From positions 1-18,061 of the forward strand of contig JAJRDC010000017.1 in NCBI GenBank assembly GCA_028678635.1: DNA of 18,061 nucleotides, written 5' to 3'. This DNA is from Methanomicrobiales archaeon (lineage in GTDB: Archaea > Halobacteriota > Methanomicrobia > Methanomicrobiales > JACTUA01). Position 1 is the stretch's first letter. Each line of letters begins with the position of its first letter. The notes beneath the pieces are model-generated. The model searched no databases and was not told the DNA's origin. It saw only the letters and a program-made list of their open reading frames with translations. A program made the translations under genes and the position numbers. Of this stretch, positions 1-6,918 are shown in pieces.

Positions 1-227
1 ATCTTGTCCGGGTAGCTGTCCCGCAGGTCCCGCTTGAACATGAACGGGAGCTTCTTCACGTCCGCGAGCACCCGGATATCGTCCGGATGCACCCCGGCGT
101 CCTCCATCCGCCGGTGGTAAAACTCCGAGAAGGAATACAGTCGGTACACCAGGCTTTTTAACAGCCTGTACTGCAGCCGGTGGAGGTCCTCCACCGGCAT
201 CGTCTCGATCTTGGGTTCCCAGAACAT
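1..227 (-). CDS. Phenylacetate-CoA ligase-like protein, N-terminal part (runs off the window)
   Basis: Reading the minus strand from an ATG at 227-225 gives about 75 codons with no stop up to the window edge. The peptide begins MFWEPKIETMPVEDLHRLQ and includes LPFMFKRDLRDSYP. It aligns along its length with the N-terminus of the upstream neighbour (MFWNEKMETLQ, LPFTSKKDLREGYP), so it is a second paralogue of the PaaK-type adenylate-forming ligase family. Only the N-terminal helical part is visible; the ATP-binding motif lies outside the window. Its ATG shares one base with the TGA of the upstream gene (TGATG), so the two are almost certainly co-transcribed and translationally coupled. In methanogens such pairs are often linked with indolepyruvate ferredoxin oxidoreductase and activate aryl acids such as phenylacetate or indoleacetate; that role is inferred from the family. 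Family confidence is high, substrate unknown. Confidence 0.85.
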   Translation of the reverse strand, partial: MFWEPKIETMPVEDLHRLQYRLLKSLVYRLYSFSEFYHRRMEDAGVHPDDIRVLADVKKLPFMFKRDLRDSYPDK

Positions 228-1519
228 CAGAACAGCCCTCCTCTCCGGTCCACGACCCTCTTTGCCTTCCCCTCGAACCGTGGCAGGGATCCGGGCTCCA
301 CCAGTTTCACTGCCGTCCGGATCCCCAGCACGTCCCGCAGGGCCGCGGTCACCCGCTTCTGGATCCGGGCGAGATCCGAGAGCTCGCCGGAGAAGGTCTC
401 CCGCTTCATCTCCACTTCAATGGTGAGCTCGTCCAGGTAATTCATCCTGTCGACATACACCATGAAGTGGTCCCCCACCTCCGGGAGGCCCAGGAGCACG
501 TGCTCGATCTGGGAGGGGAAGACGTTGATCCCCCGGATCACCAGCATATCGTCGGCCCGGCCCAGGATCCGGCTGATCTTCTGCCCCCTCCCGCAGGAGC
601 ACCCGTCCTCCCGCAGCATGGTCATGTCCCCGGTCCGGTACCGGACCAGGGGCATCGCCTCCTTGACGAGCGGCGTGATCACCATCTCCCCGCGTTCCTC
701 CGGTCCCAGGGTCTCGCCCGTTTTCGGGTCAATGATCTCCACGAGATAGGAATCGTGCCAGATGTGGAGCCCGTCCTTCTCCGGGCACTCGAAGGCAACC
801 CCGGGACCATACATCTCCGACAGCCCGTAGGAGTCAAAGGCAGAGAGATCCAGCTTCCGCTGCAGCTCCGCACGCATGGACTCGGACCAGGGCTCGGCCC
901 CGAAGAGGCCGATCTTCAGCGTGGGCATCGTGGTCCCCATCTCCTCCGCAACCTCTGCGATGTGCATCGCGTAGGAGGGGGTGCAGTGGATCGCGGAGAC
1001 GCCGAAATCGTTGATCATCTCGATCTGCCTTCTTGTGTTCCCGGTGCCCGCCGGTACCACGGTGAGGCCCATCAGCTCGGCGCCCGTGTGGAACCCGAGC
1101 CCCCCGGTGAAGAGGCCGTAGTTCACCGCGTTCTGGAAGACATCCCCTTCCCGGAGGCCCACCATGGTCATGTTCCGGGCAATGAGTTCCGCCCACCGGG
1201 CCAGGTCCCGCTTCGTGTACCCCACCACTGTTGGCTTTCCCGTGGTCCCTGAGGTGGTGTGGATCCGGATCACCTTCTTTCGGGGGACCGCCAGGAATCC
1301 GAAAGGGTAGCCTTCCCGCAAATCCTTCTTGGAGGTGAACGGGAGCTTCCCCACATCGTCCAGGGACTTCACGTCGGCGGGACGGATCCCGGCATCCCGG
1401 AACCGGCTGCGGTAGAACGGCACCTTCATCGCCTGGCCGAGCGACCACTTCAGGCGTTTCAGCTGGAGTGCTTCGAGATCTTTCCCCTGAAGGGTCTCCA
1501 TCTTCTCGTTCCAGAACAT
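227..1519 (-). CDS. paaK: Phenylacetate-CoA ligase family (aryl-CoA ligase)
   Basis: A 430-residue cytoplasmic adenylate-forming enzyme; family members make aryl-CoA from an aryl acid, ATP and CoA through an acyl-AMP. Visible motifs in order: the ATP-phosphate loop HTTSGTTGKPT (residues 87-97), the adenine-binding segment YGLSEMYG (231-238), YRTGD (294-298), the hinge and C-terminal domain start GRADDMLVIRG (320-330), and a C-terminal EGKAKR with the likely catalytic lysine (K418 or K420). SCGRG at 308-312 is also usual for the family. The length is normal for archaeal and bacterial PaaK. The ATG at 1519 is preceded by AGGGA six bases upstream and by a TATA-like box at 1551-1560. The next gene downstream is a paralogue overlapping by one base, so this is the first gene of the operon. 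The exact substrate (phenylacetate, indoleacetate or another aryl acid) cannot be read from sequence. Confidence 0.92.
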   Translation of the reverse strand: MFWNEKMETLQGKDLEALQLKRLKWSLGQAMKVPFYRSRFRDAGIRPADVKSLDDVGKLPFTSKKDLREGYPFGFLAVPRKKVIRIHTTSGTTGKPTVVGYTKRDLARWAELIARNMTMVGLREGDVFQNAVNYGLFTGGLGFHTGAELMGLTVVPAGTGNTRRQIEMINDFGVSAIHCTPSYAMHIAEVAEEMGTTMPTLKIGLFGAEPWSESMRAELQRKLDLSAFDSYGLSEMYGPGVAFECPEKDGLHIWHDSYLVEIIDPKTGETLGPEERGEMVITPLVKEAMPLVRYRTGDMTMLREDGCSCGRGQKISRILGRADDMLVIRGINVFPSQIEHVLLGLPEVGDHFMVYVDRMNYLDELTIEVEMKRETFSGELSDLARIQKRVTAALRDVLGIRTAVKLVEPGSLPRFEGKAKRVVDRRGGLF

Positions 1520-1550
1520 CGGATTCCCTGGTACGCCTTTGCATGGCGGG

Positions 1551-1560
1551 GTATTTATGG
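1551..1560 (-). promoter_or_regulatory. Putative TATA box for the paaK-like operon
   Basis: On the minus strand the sequence reads CCATAAATAC, close to the archaeal box A. It lies about 35 bases upstream of the ATG at 1519, which predicts a very short leader of about 10 bases. That leader still contains the AGGGA ribosome-binding sequence. This is the only AT-rich element in the surrounding GC-rich DNA on this side. Confidence 0.5.
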
Positions 1561-1692
1561 TGCATGATTTTTCCCGGCGATCGCCTCACCTGCCTCATGC
1601 CAGTCCCTTTCTGGTCCCCCTGGGGAGATGGGAGGAAGGGAAGGGTATCGCAGATGAACGGTGAAGGGAGGGGGCTGTCCCCCTCCCGATCC

Positions 1693-1708
1693 CATCCCCG
1701 CGGGGATG
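1693..1708. repeat. Perfect 16-bp palindrome
   Basis: The sequence CATCCCCGCGGGGATG equals its own reverse complement. It sits in noncoding DNA between divergent genes, roughly 175 bases upstream of the paaK-like start. It could be a dimer-binding operator or a short hairpin in RNA. The 10-bp core CCCCGCGGGG also occurs at 6691-6700 in the other long intergenic region. Confidence 0.55.
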
Positions 1709-1869
1709 TGCAGATCATTGGGGAGACTCCTCCTCTCTGTGGGGAGAGAACAGGGGGAAATATCCCCTCACGGGAATCACGGGGGGAAGGGCGGTTGCCG
1801 AGTGGAATTATTTTACTCGTCAGATAATCAATGCAAAGAGGTTATCATCGCAATGCTGCCGGGGAAACG

Positions 1870-1879
1870 CTTATATGCT
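1870..1879 (+). promoter_or_regulatory. Possible upstream TATA element of the glycosidase operon
   Basis: The sequence CTTATATGCT resembles an archaeal TATA box at the start of the AT-rich island. Transcription from it would begin near 1900, inside the inverted repeat at 1887-1913, and give a leader of over 100 bases. A second box nearer the gene (1952-1959) is an equally good or better candidate, so this one is uncertain. Confidence 0.3.
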
Positions 1880-1886
1880 CTCGAAA

Positions 1887-1913
1887 TAACTTTGATTAAC
1901 CATCAAAAAGTTA
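1887..1913. promoter_or_regulatory. AT-rich imperfect inverted repeat, candidate operator
   Basis: The core is TTTGAT-TAACC-ATCAAA (1891-1907), a perfect 6-bp inverted repeat around a 5-base spacer. It is extended by TAAC on the left and GTTA on the right, with two unpaired A bases on the right arm. It lies between the two TATA-like boxes upstream of the secreted glycosidase genes, a typical place for a dimeric repressor or activator to bind. No regulator is identified. Confidence 0.4.
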
Positions 1914-1951
1914 AATAACAAGATTAAAATGACTTTCAAGAATAGATAAGT

Positions 1952-1959
1952 CTAAATAG
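1952..1959 (+). promoter_or_regulatory. Putative TATA box for the glycosidase operon
   Basis: CTAAATAG in an AT-rich context. A transcript starting about 25 bases downstream (near 1980) would leave out the ATG at 1964 and give a leader of about 45 bases before the ATG at 2024. This supports the downstream translation start. Confidence 0.4.
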
Positions 1960-2023
1960 TATCATGTGGATTTACTTGTATCTGCGCGGCCTGCTCACTG
2001 CCGCTGCAGGGGGAAAAACGACA

Positions 2024-4165
2024 ATGCATACCACGTCCCGCAGGTATCTGACCCTGCTCTTCTGCCTCGCCCTGCTGGTGCCCCTGGCATCCATGGTCGG
2101 GGCCCTGGAAACGGCCCAGGCTGCGACTGCCACGATCCACGGCACCGTCCGCCTCAACGATGGCGGCGACGGGGGATACGGCACGCGCCTTGCAAACATC
2201 CCGGTCCTCCTCTGGCGGAGGGACGGGCAGCTCACGGTTCAGAAGAAAACCGGTTCTGACGGTTACTTCTCCTCGGGAAGCGTGAACGATGCCGGTGTCG
2301 GGTTCAACATCGCGTTCAACAAGCCCGGCGAACCCGGCTATGACTCCCGTTACACCACCGCAGAGGTGAATGACGTCTCCCTCGGCGATGCCGTCAATGG
2401 GTACAAGGTGGTGAACAAGAACCTGGACCGGGTCAGCCAGCCCCCGGGGAAGGTGACCCTCTCCGGCCGTGTCACTTCCACGGTAACCGGCCAGGGCATC
2501 TCCGGGATCCAGGTCTATTTCTGGCGGCATGACGGGAATGCCTTTACGAAAACCACGGACGGGAATGGCGCCTTCTCCGCCGAGGTGGACCGGTTCAGCG
2601 ACTGGAATCACTACTACAACCTCGTGGCCAACAAGAACCTGGTGAACCCGGCCTGGAACGAGGTGACACGGAATGACGTGGTCCCGGACCAGAACCGGAA
2701 CGACATCAACTTCGCCCTGACGCCTTCGGGAACCCCTGACCCGAACCCGAATCCCAGCCCCTCGCCGGGTCCCACCTCGGACCTCTTCGGCCTCGGCATC
2801 AATGCCAACTACCCGGAGACGAACCCGCCCGACTCCGAGCTCTCGGACCTGGGTGTCCGGTGGGTCCGGTCCATCAAGTACCAGAAGGATATCAACCCCC
2901 ACGGGAACGTGAACTGGCTCGTCATCTTCAACCAGGAGTCCATCCCCCAGAACGGTGGCGAGTCCTGGAATGACTACTCGAACCGGTTCGCACAGGAAGT
3001 GAAGAACAAGGTGGCTGCGAGCCCCTGGATCAAGGCGGTCCAGATCTGGAACGAGCCTGACACGACCAGCCAGTACGCCGGGCCCCACCTGGCAGAGAAG
3101 GACTATGCCGTCCTCCTGCGGGCCACCTACCTGAAGGTGAAGGAGCTCCCGAACCCGCCCACCGTGGTCTTTGCCGGCCTCTGCAGCGGTGCGGGCGGGG
3201 CGGCCACGTACGTGAAGAATGTCCGGTCGAACTGGGGTGGCCAGATCTACTATGATGCCGTCGGTTTCCACCCCTACATGGCCACCTGCGGCGGTTACGG
3301 GTGGAGCAGCCGGGGGACCATCCAGGACAACATCAATACCCTGTATGCTCAGACGGGCGGCAGGCAGATCTGGCTCACGGAGTTCGGCGGCCCCGTCCAG
3401 TTCTTCGGGAACGATGAGGCGAAGCAGGGTGCCTACCTGGACTGCCTGTACCGCACCATCCCCACCGTGAAGGATGGCTCAAAGACAAAGGTGGGGGTGG
3501 CCTTCTGGTTTGCCTGGGATGACCGCACCCATTACGCGCCGGACGCAGAGTGGTTCGGCCTGGTGCGCCAGAACTGGCAGACCACCCTGAACAACCCCTC
3601 CGCGTACCGCAGGGCGGCATGGTACAAGTACCAGGCGCTGGCGAAGGCATCGTCACCTGCGCCGGACCCGGTGGTCTTCTCCGACGGCATGGAGGGGGGC
3701 GTTGGCCGCTGGACCGGATACCAGGTGACGATGGCCGCATCCGGTGCGGCAAAGCACGCGGGATCCTCGAGCATGCAGTTCTCAGGCAGGGGACCGGTGT
3801 ACTCGGTGAAGGACGGGAAAACTGTCTCCGGCGGGACCTACGCGACCAGCTACATCGCCGTGTCGCCGAATACGAAATACGAGGTCTCCGCCTGGGTGTA
3901 TAACCCGGACAGCGCCAACGTGGAGGCCAACCTCTATGTACAGCAGTACCGGGGCACCACGTACAGCACCAAGATCAAGGGGAGCAGCAATGCGTTCCTC
4001 TATGATCAGTACCTGGCCAAGACCGTAAACCGCGGGAACGGGTGGCAGAAGCTCACGGTGACCTTCACCACCCATGGCGAGGCAAAGTACCTGGACCCGT
4101 CACTCTGCACACGCGAGACGGGGAAGACCATCTACTGGGATGACGTGCAGATCCGGAAGGTCTGA
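2024..4165 (+). CDS. Secreted modular glycoside hydrolase-like protein (two Ig-like domains, TIM-barrel, CBM-like C-terminus)
   Basis: From the ATG at 2024 the protein is 713 residues and starts with a clean signal peptide: HTTSRR, then a hydrophobic core, cleavage likely after ETAQA. An in-frame ATG at 1964 would add 20 residues, but it has no ribosome-binding site and probably precedes the transcription start; an AGGGGG lies about 10 bases before 2024. Domains from this start: two carboxypeptidase-regulatory-like beta-sandwich repeats (about 36-140 and 143-233), a Pro/Asn/Ser linker (about 235-252), a clan GH-A-like TIM barrel (about 253-540), then a carbohydrate-binding-like beta-sandwich (about 549-713). 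The candidate acid/base is Glu344 in WNEPD and the candidate nucleophile is Glu453 in LTEFGG, both in the expected order for a retaining glycosidase. It probably acts outside the cell on an unknown polysaccharide. No membrane anchor or sorting motif is seen. First gene of an operon with the next glycosidase. Confidence 0.82.
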   Translation: MHTTSRRYLTLLFCLALLVPLASMVGALETAQAATATIHGTVRLNDGGDGGYGTRLANIPVLLWRRDGQLTVQKKTGSDGYFSSGSVNDAGVGFNIAFNKPGEPGYDSRYTTAEVNDVSLGDAVNGYKVVNKNLDRVSQPPGKVTLSGRVTSTVTGQGISGIQVYFWRHDGNAFTKTTDGNGAFSAEVDRFSDWNHYYNLVANKNLVNPAWNEVTRNDVVPDQNRNDINFALTPSGTPDPNPNPSPSPGPTSDLFGLGINANYPETNPPDSELSDLGVRWVRSIKYQKDINPHGNVNWLVIFNQESIPQNGGESWNDYSNRFAQEVKNKVAASPWIKAVQIWNEPDTTSQYAGPHLAEKDYAVLLRATYLKVKELPNPPTVVFAGLCSGAGGAATYVKNVRSNWGGQIYYDAVGFHPYMATCGGYGWSSRGTIQDNINTLYAQTGGRQIWLTEFGGPVQFFGNDEAKQGAYLDCLYRTIPTVKDGSKTKVGVAFWFAWDDRTHYAPDAEWFGLVRQNWQTTLNNPSAYRRAAWYKYQALAKASSPAPDPVVFSDGMEGGVGRWTGYQVTMAASGAAKHAGSSSMQFSGRGPVYSVKDGKTVSGGTYATSYIAVSPNTKYEVSAWVYNPDSANVEANLYVQQYRGTTYSTKIKGSSNAFLYDQYLAKTVNRGNGWQKLTVTFTTHGEAKYLDPSLCTRETGKTIYWDDVQIRKV

Positions 4166-4186
4166 CCGGGCTCCCCGTATCTTTCT

Positions 4187-4193
4187 TGAGGTA
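4187..4193 (+). promoter_or_regulatory. Ribosome-binding site of the second glycosidase gene
   Basis: TTGAGGT lies seven bases before the ATG at 4200 in the 34-base gap after the first glycosidase. It supports this start over the nearby out-of-frame ATGs at 4186 and 4193. The short gap, with no T-tract or TATA box, indicates co-transcription. Confidence 0.6.
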
Positions 4194-4199
4194 TGAACC

Positions 4200-6440
4200 A
4201 TGCCTCGACAACAGGCTCAGGGAGGTGCGGGGGTACCATGGGGTATCCTCGCCCTCGTCGTTCTCCTGGCGTTGGCACCGGTGCACGCCGCTGCTGCCAC
4301 AGGAGATGCTGGCAGTACCGTCACGGATCTTGCCACGGTACAGAGCAAGCTCACGATCCACACCTCGCTGCTCGGCCCCCTCTCGATGCCCTTCATCCGT
4401 GATGCAAAGCCCCGGGTGGTGAAGCTGCTGGGCGGATCCGGCGCGGGATCCCCCTGGGACCAGGCAGCGGCCATCAAGGCGGCGTCGCCTGCCACCCTGA
4501 TCGTGGGCCGCATCTACTTCGCGGATGAGCCGTCCGACGGGGATGCGGGTACGCGGGCCCAGCAGTGGTGGGACCGGTGCAGGGGCGTGATCCAGGCCTA
4601 CCCGGCCGTTGATTACTGGGAGGGCTACAACGAGCCCTCCGTGGATACCGTCGCCAAGATGCAGTGGCTCGGGCAGTTCGATGCCGCCCGTGTCCGCATC
4701 CTCGCCCAGAATGGCAGAAAGGCGGCCATCGGTTCCTTCTCGGTGGGTACTCCCGAGGTGGTCCGGAACGGCCAGCCCCTCGGGGACTACTGGAGGGCCT
4801 TCTACCCGGCCATTGACGAGGCCCGGGCGAAGGGCGGTGTCCTCTCGCTCCACGAGTACAGCGCACCGTCCCTGCAGAATTACTATGAGTCGGGCAGCGG
4901 GGAAGGCTGGACCACCATGCGGTACCGGAAGGTATACAACTGGTTCCTGATCCCTGACGGGCGGCAGATCCCCCTGGTCATCACCGAGTGCGGGATTGAT
5001 GGCGGGGTCATCGGCCAGGGGCAGAAGGGCTGGAAGAGCTATACCAGCGTGGAGGGGTACATGGAACAGCTGAGGTGGTACGACTCCCTCCTGAAACAGG
5101 ACAGCTACGTGCTCGGGGCCACCATCTTCTCCCTGGAGATTCCGAACTGGCAGGACTTTGACATCGCCCCCCTCATGCCCCCGCTCACGGCCTACGTGAA
5201 GAGCGGCGGGAGCACCCCGCCGCCCGCCGCGGGCAACAAGGCACAGTTTGTCACCCAGGGCGTGCCGTCCGATATGACGGCCGGTCAGAAGTATACCGTC
5301 TCACTGACGATGAAGAACACCGGGTCCACCACATGGACCACAGCAGATAGCTACCGGCTGGGCTCCCAGAACCCGCAGGACAACCATGTCTGGCTGGGCA
5401 CCACCCACCGGGTGTACCTGGGGAGCGGCGACTCCATCGCGCCCGGCCAGGAGAAGCGGTTTGACTTCACCGTGACTGCACCTTCGGCACCCGGCACGTA
5501 TAACTTCCAGTGGAAGATGCTTCGCGAGGGGGTGGAGTGGTTCGGGGATGCATCCTCCAACGTCGCGGTGCGGGTGGGAATGCCCGCAGGGAACCGGGCC
5601 CAGTTTGTCACCCAGAGCGTGCCGTCCACGATGGCGGCCGGCCAGAAGTATACTGTCTCGGTGAACATGAAGAACACCGGGTCCACCACATGGACGGCAG
5701 CAAACAACTACCGGCTGGGCTCCCAGAACCCGCAGGACAACCATGTCTGGCTGGGTACCACGAACCGGGTGAACCTGGGGAGCAGCGATTCGATTGCGCC
5801 GGGGGAGCAGAAACAGTTTGACTTCACCGTCACCGCACCGTCCACCCCCGGCACGTACCACTTCCAGTGGAAGATGCTCCGGGAATCGGTGGCATGGTTC
5901 GGGGACTCCTCACCCGATGTTTCCGTGCAGGTCCTCCCCCGGACCGTGACGATCCCGAACGCCGGCTTCGAGCAGGGGACCACCGGATGGTCAGGCTACC
6001 GCGCCACCGCATCGGCGGTGGGATTGCCTGTCCATTCGGGGAGCAGGGCACTCGCCCTCACCGCCACCGGGCCCGCCTACCCGGTGAAGGGGGGTGTCAG
6101 CTGCAGCGGCGGGTTCAACACCGTGCCCTTTATTGCGGTGGCAGGGAGCACCAGATACACTGCATCGATGTGGGTCAGGGGATCTGCCATGCCCGGGGAG
6201 GCCATGATCTATGTCCAGCAGTTCTCCGGCCTCACGTACGCGGAGAAGATCAAATCCTCCACGGATGCCTTCGCGTACGACGCACTCGCCAGGAGAAGTG
6301 TGAAGGAGAGCGACGGCTGGGTGCAGCTCTCGGTCCCGCTTACGACGACGGCAGGGACCCGGTACCTCAGCATCTCCCTGAACGGGAATTCTGCCGGGGT
6401 CCCTCTCACCCTCGACGACGTGGCCCTGGTGGCGGGATAA
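4200..6440 (+). CDS. Secreted glycoside hydrolase-like protein with two NBR1-type Ig domains and a CBM-like C-terminus
   Basis: A 746-residue protein with a signal peptide (hydrophobic core about 14-28, cleavage near VHAAAA). The next domain (about 40-335) looks like a glycosidase TIM barrel with YNEPS (candidate acid/base Glu145) and ITECGID (candidate nucleophile Glu263). After a GGSTPPP linker come two tandem Ig-like domains (about 346-459 and 465-578). Each has VPS.M.AGQKYTVS, MKNTGSTTWT and a C-terminal FQWKMLRE.V.WFGD, the pattern of the Ig domain first described next to BRCA1 (NBR1 family). The C-terminal module (about 582-746) matches that of the upstream protein at several points (YVQQF.G.TY..KIK, LDDVAL). 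Probably extracellular and bound to a glycan or the cell envelope. The overall family is clear enough; the GH family number and the substrate are not. Followed by a T-tract. Confidence 0.8.
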   Translation: MPRQQAQGGAGVPWGILALVVLLALAPVHAAAATGDAGSTVTDLATVQSKLTIHTSLLGPLSMPFIRDAKPRVVKLLGGSGAGSPWDQAAAIKAASPATLIVGRIYFADEPSDGDAGTRAQQWWDRCRGVIQAYPAVDYWEGYNEPSVDTVAKMQWLGQFDAARVRILAQNGRKAAIGSFSVGTPEVVRNGQPLGDYWRAFYPAIDEARAKGGVLSLHEYSAPSLQNYYESGSGEGWTTMRYRKVYNWFLIPDGRQIPLVITECGIDGGVIGQGQKGWKSYTSVEGYMEQLRWYDSLLKQDSYVLGATIFSLEIPNWQDFDIAPLMPPLTAYVKSGGSTPPPAAGNKAQFVTQGVPSDMTAGQKYTVSLTMKNTGSTTWTTADSYRLGSQNPQDNHVWLGTTHRVYLGSGDSIAPGQEKRFDFTVTAPSAPGTYNFQWKMLREGVEWFGDASSNVAVRVGMPAGNRAQFVTQSVPSTMAAGQKYTVSVNMKNTGSTTWTAANNYRLGSQNPQDNHVWLGTTNRVNLGSSDSIAPGEQKQFDFTVTAPSTPGTYHFQWKMLRESVAWFGDSSPDVSVQVLPRTVTIPNAGFEQGTTGWSGYRATASAVGLPVHSGSRALALTATGPAYPVKGGVSCSGGFNTVPFIAVAGSTRYTASMWVRGSAMPGEAMIYVQQFSGLTYAEKIKSSTDAFAYDALARRSVKESDGWVQLSVPLTTTAGTRYLSISLNGNSAGVPLTLDDVALVAG
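5235..5933 (+). repeat. Tandem in-frame duplication, 357-bp period (two Ig domains)
   Basis: Two copies of an Ig-domain coding unit are offset by exactly 357 bases (119 codons). Identical blocks include 5351-5398 versus 5708-5755 (48 bases with no mismatch) and 5310-5338 versus 5667-5695 (29 bases). Synonymous positions are also identical in these blocks, which points to recent duplication or gene conversion rather than selection on protein alone. Confidence 0.85.
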
Positions 6441-6450
6441 CTTCTCCCCC

Positions 6451-6456
6451 TTTTTT
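6451..6456 (+). terminator. Oligo-T tract, likely end of the glycosidase operon
   Basis: A run of six T bases in a pyrimidine-rich stretch begins 10 bases after the stop codon at 6440. Archaeal termination commonly uses oligo-T tracts without a stem. It is one of the few T6 runs in this GC-rich window. Confidence 0.4.
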
Positions 6457-6642
6457 CCCCTCCGTCCTGTCCTCCCGAACGGAGAGCCTCTCCCCCTCCC
6501 ACCCCTCTTCGGCGCCAGATACCTTCGATCCGGAGCGGTTCTTCCTGGATCCTTTCCCTGTGCCATGGGGTTGGGTCGTCTGAGAAGTCCTGGACCATGT
6601 CGTCCTGATTTTCGCGGGCACCGACGGACCAATCCCCCCTGC

Positions 6643-6713
6643 GGCACCCCCCCCTTTTCCCGCTCAGGAAACACCGCCCGGCTTTAGCGCCCCCGCGGGG
6701 AAGAGGGGGTGCC
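6643..6713. repeat. Long imperfect inverted repeat in noncoding DNA
   Basis: The left arm at 6643-6663 starts GGCACCCCC and ends TTTTCCCGC. It pairs with the right arm at 6695-6713, GCGGGGAAGAGGGGGTGCC, apart from two extra bases in the C-tract and one mismatch. The loop is about 31 bases. It could form a structured RNA or a terminator. Chance pairing of C-rich and G-rich tracts is the main alternative. Confidence 0.45.
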
Positions 6714-6918
6714 AGGCCCCGTATCAGCCCCGGAACCGGCATGCTCCGGAAAAATAGTGGTTCTCGCCCCGATTGGATCTTTGAACAGTTCTGAACGGTT
6801 TTTCCCCGGCTGCGCAGGATGCGGACGGTCCCCGGACCGCTGGACTCTGGCCAGCATTATCTTGCCCCGGATGCAAGACTGGGGTAGCGGAAACAACCGG
6901 ATACACAGGTGGATACCC

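Larger units (their letters stand above)
1520..2023. other. Divergent intergenic regulatory region, no gene seen
   Basis: About 500 bases separate the paaK-like operon from the secreted glycosidase operon. The first part (to about 1800) is GC-rich with C/G tracts. It holds a perfect 16-bp palindrome (1693-1708) and a small hairpin GGGGA-AATA-TCCCC (1754-1767). The second part (about 1805-1963) turns sharply AT-rich and has archaeal promoter elements and an inverted repeat. The open frames across it look like random reading of GC-rich DNA: no recognisable domain and no ribosome-binding site at their starts. A small RNA is possible but nothing proves one. Confidence 0.6.
6441..6918. other. Noncoding intergenic region
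   Basis: About 480 bases between the glycosidase operon and the DUF5667-like gene. It holds a T-tract just after the stop codon and a long imperfect inverted repeat (6643-6713). Only weak TATA-like matches precede the next gene (for example GAAAAATAG near 6748 and CATTATCTTG near 6855). The open frames crossing it on both strands lack recognisable domains, and the plus-strand one is an upstream in-frame extension of the next gene without its own ribosome-binding site. Confidence 0.6.

Noticed and set aside
834..1718. 294-codon minus-strand frame overlapping the paaK-like gene and its promoter
   Set aside because: It crosses the TATA box and overlaps the start of the ligase in another frame; no recognisable protein.
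1964..2023. Earlier ATG (1964) as start of the first glycosidase
   Set aside because: No ribosome-binding site, it lies just after a TATA-like box, and the extra 20 residues would move the signal peptide away from the N-terminus.
1952..3271. 439-codon minus-strand open frame opposite the first glycosidase
   Set aside because: The plus-strand frame has a signal peptide and catalytic motifs; the antisense frame has a repetitive Val/Gly/Asp/Arg composition without any domain.
5235..5933. Diversity-generating retroelement as the source of the repeated Ig domains
   Set aside because: No reverse transcriptase is present and the copies do not show the adenine-biased substitutions of such systems; plain tandem duplication explains the pattern.
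6709..6918. Upstream in-frame extension of the DUF5667-like protein by 70 codons
   Set aside because: The signal peptide starts at 6919 with a good ribosome-binding sequence; the extension would bury it and covers noncoding-type sequence including part of the inverted repeat.
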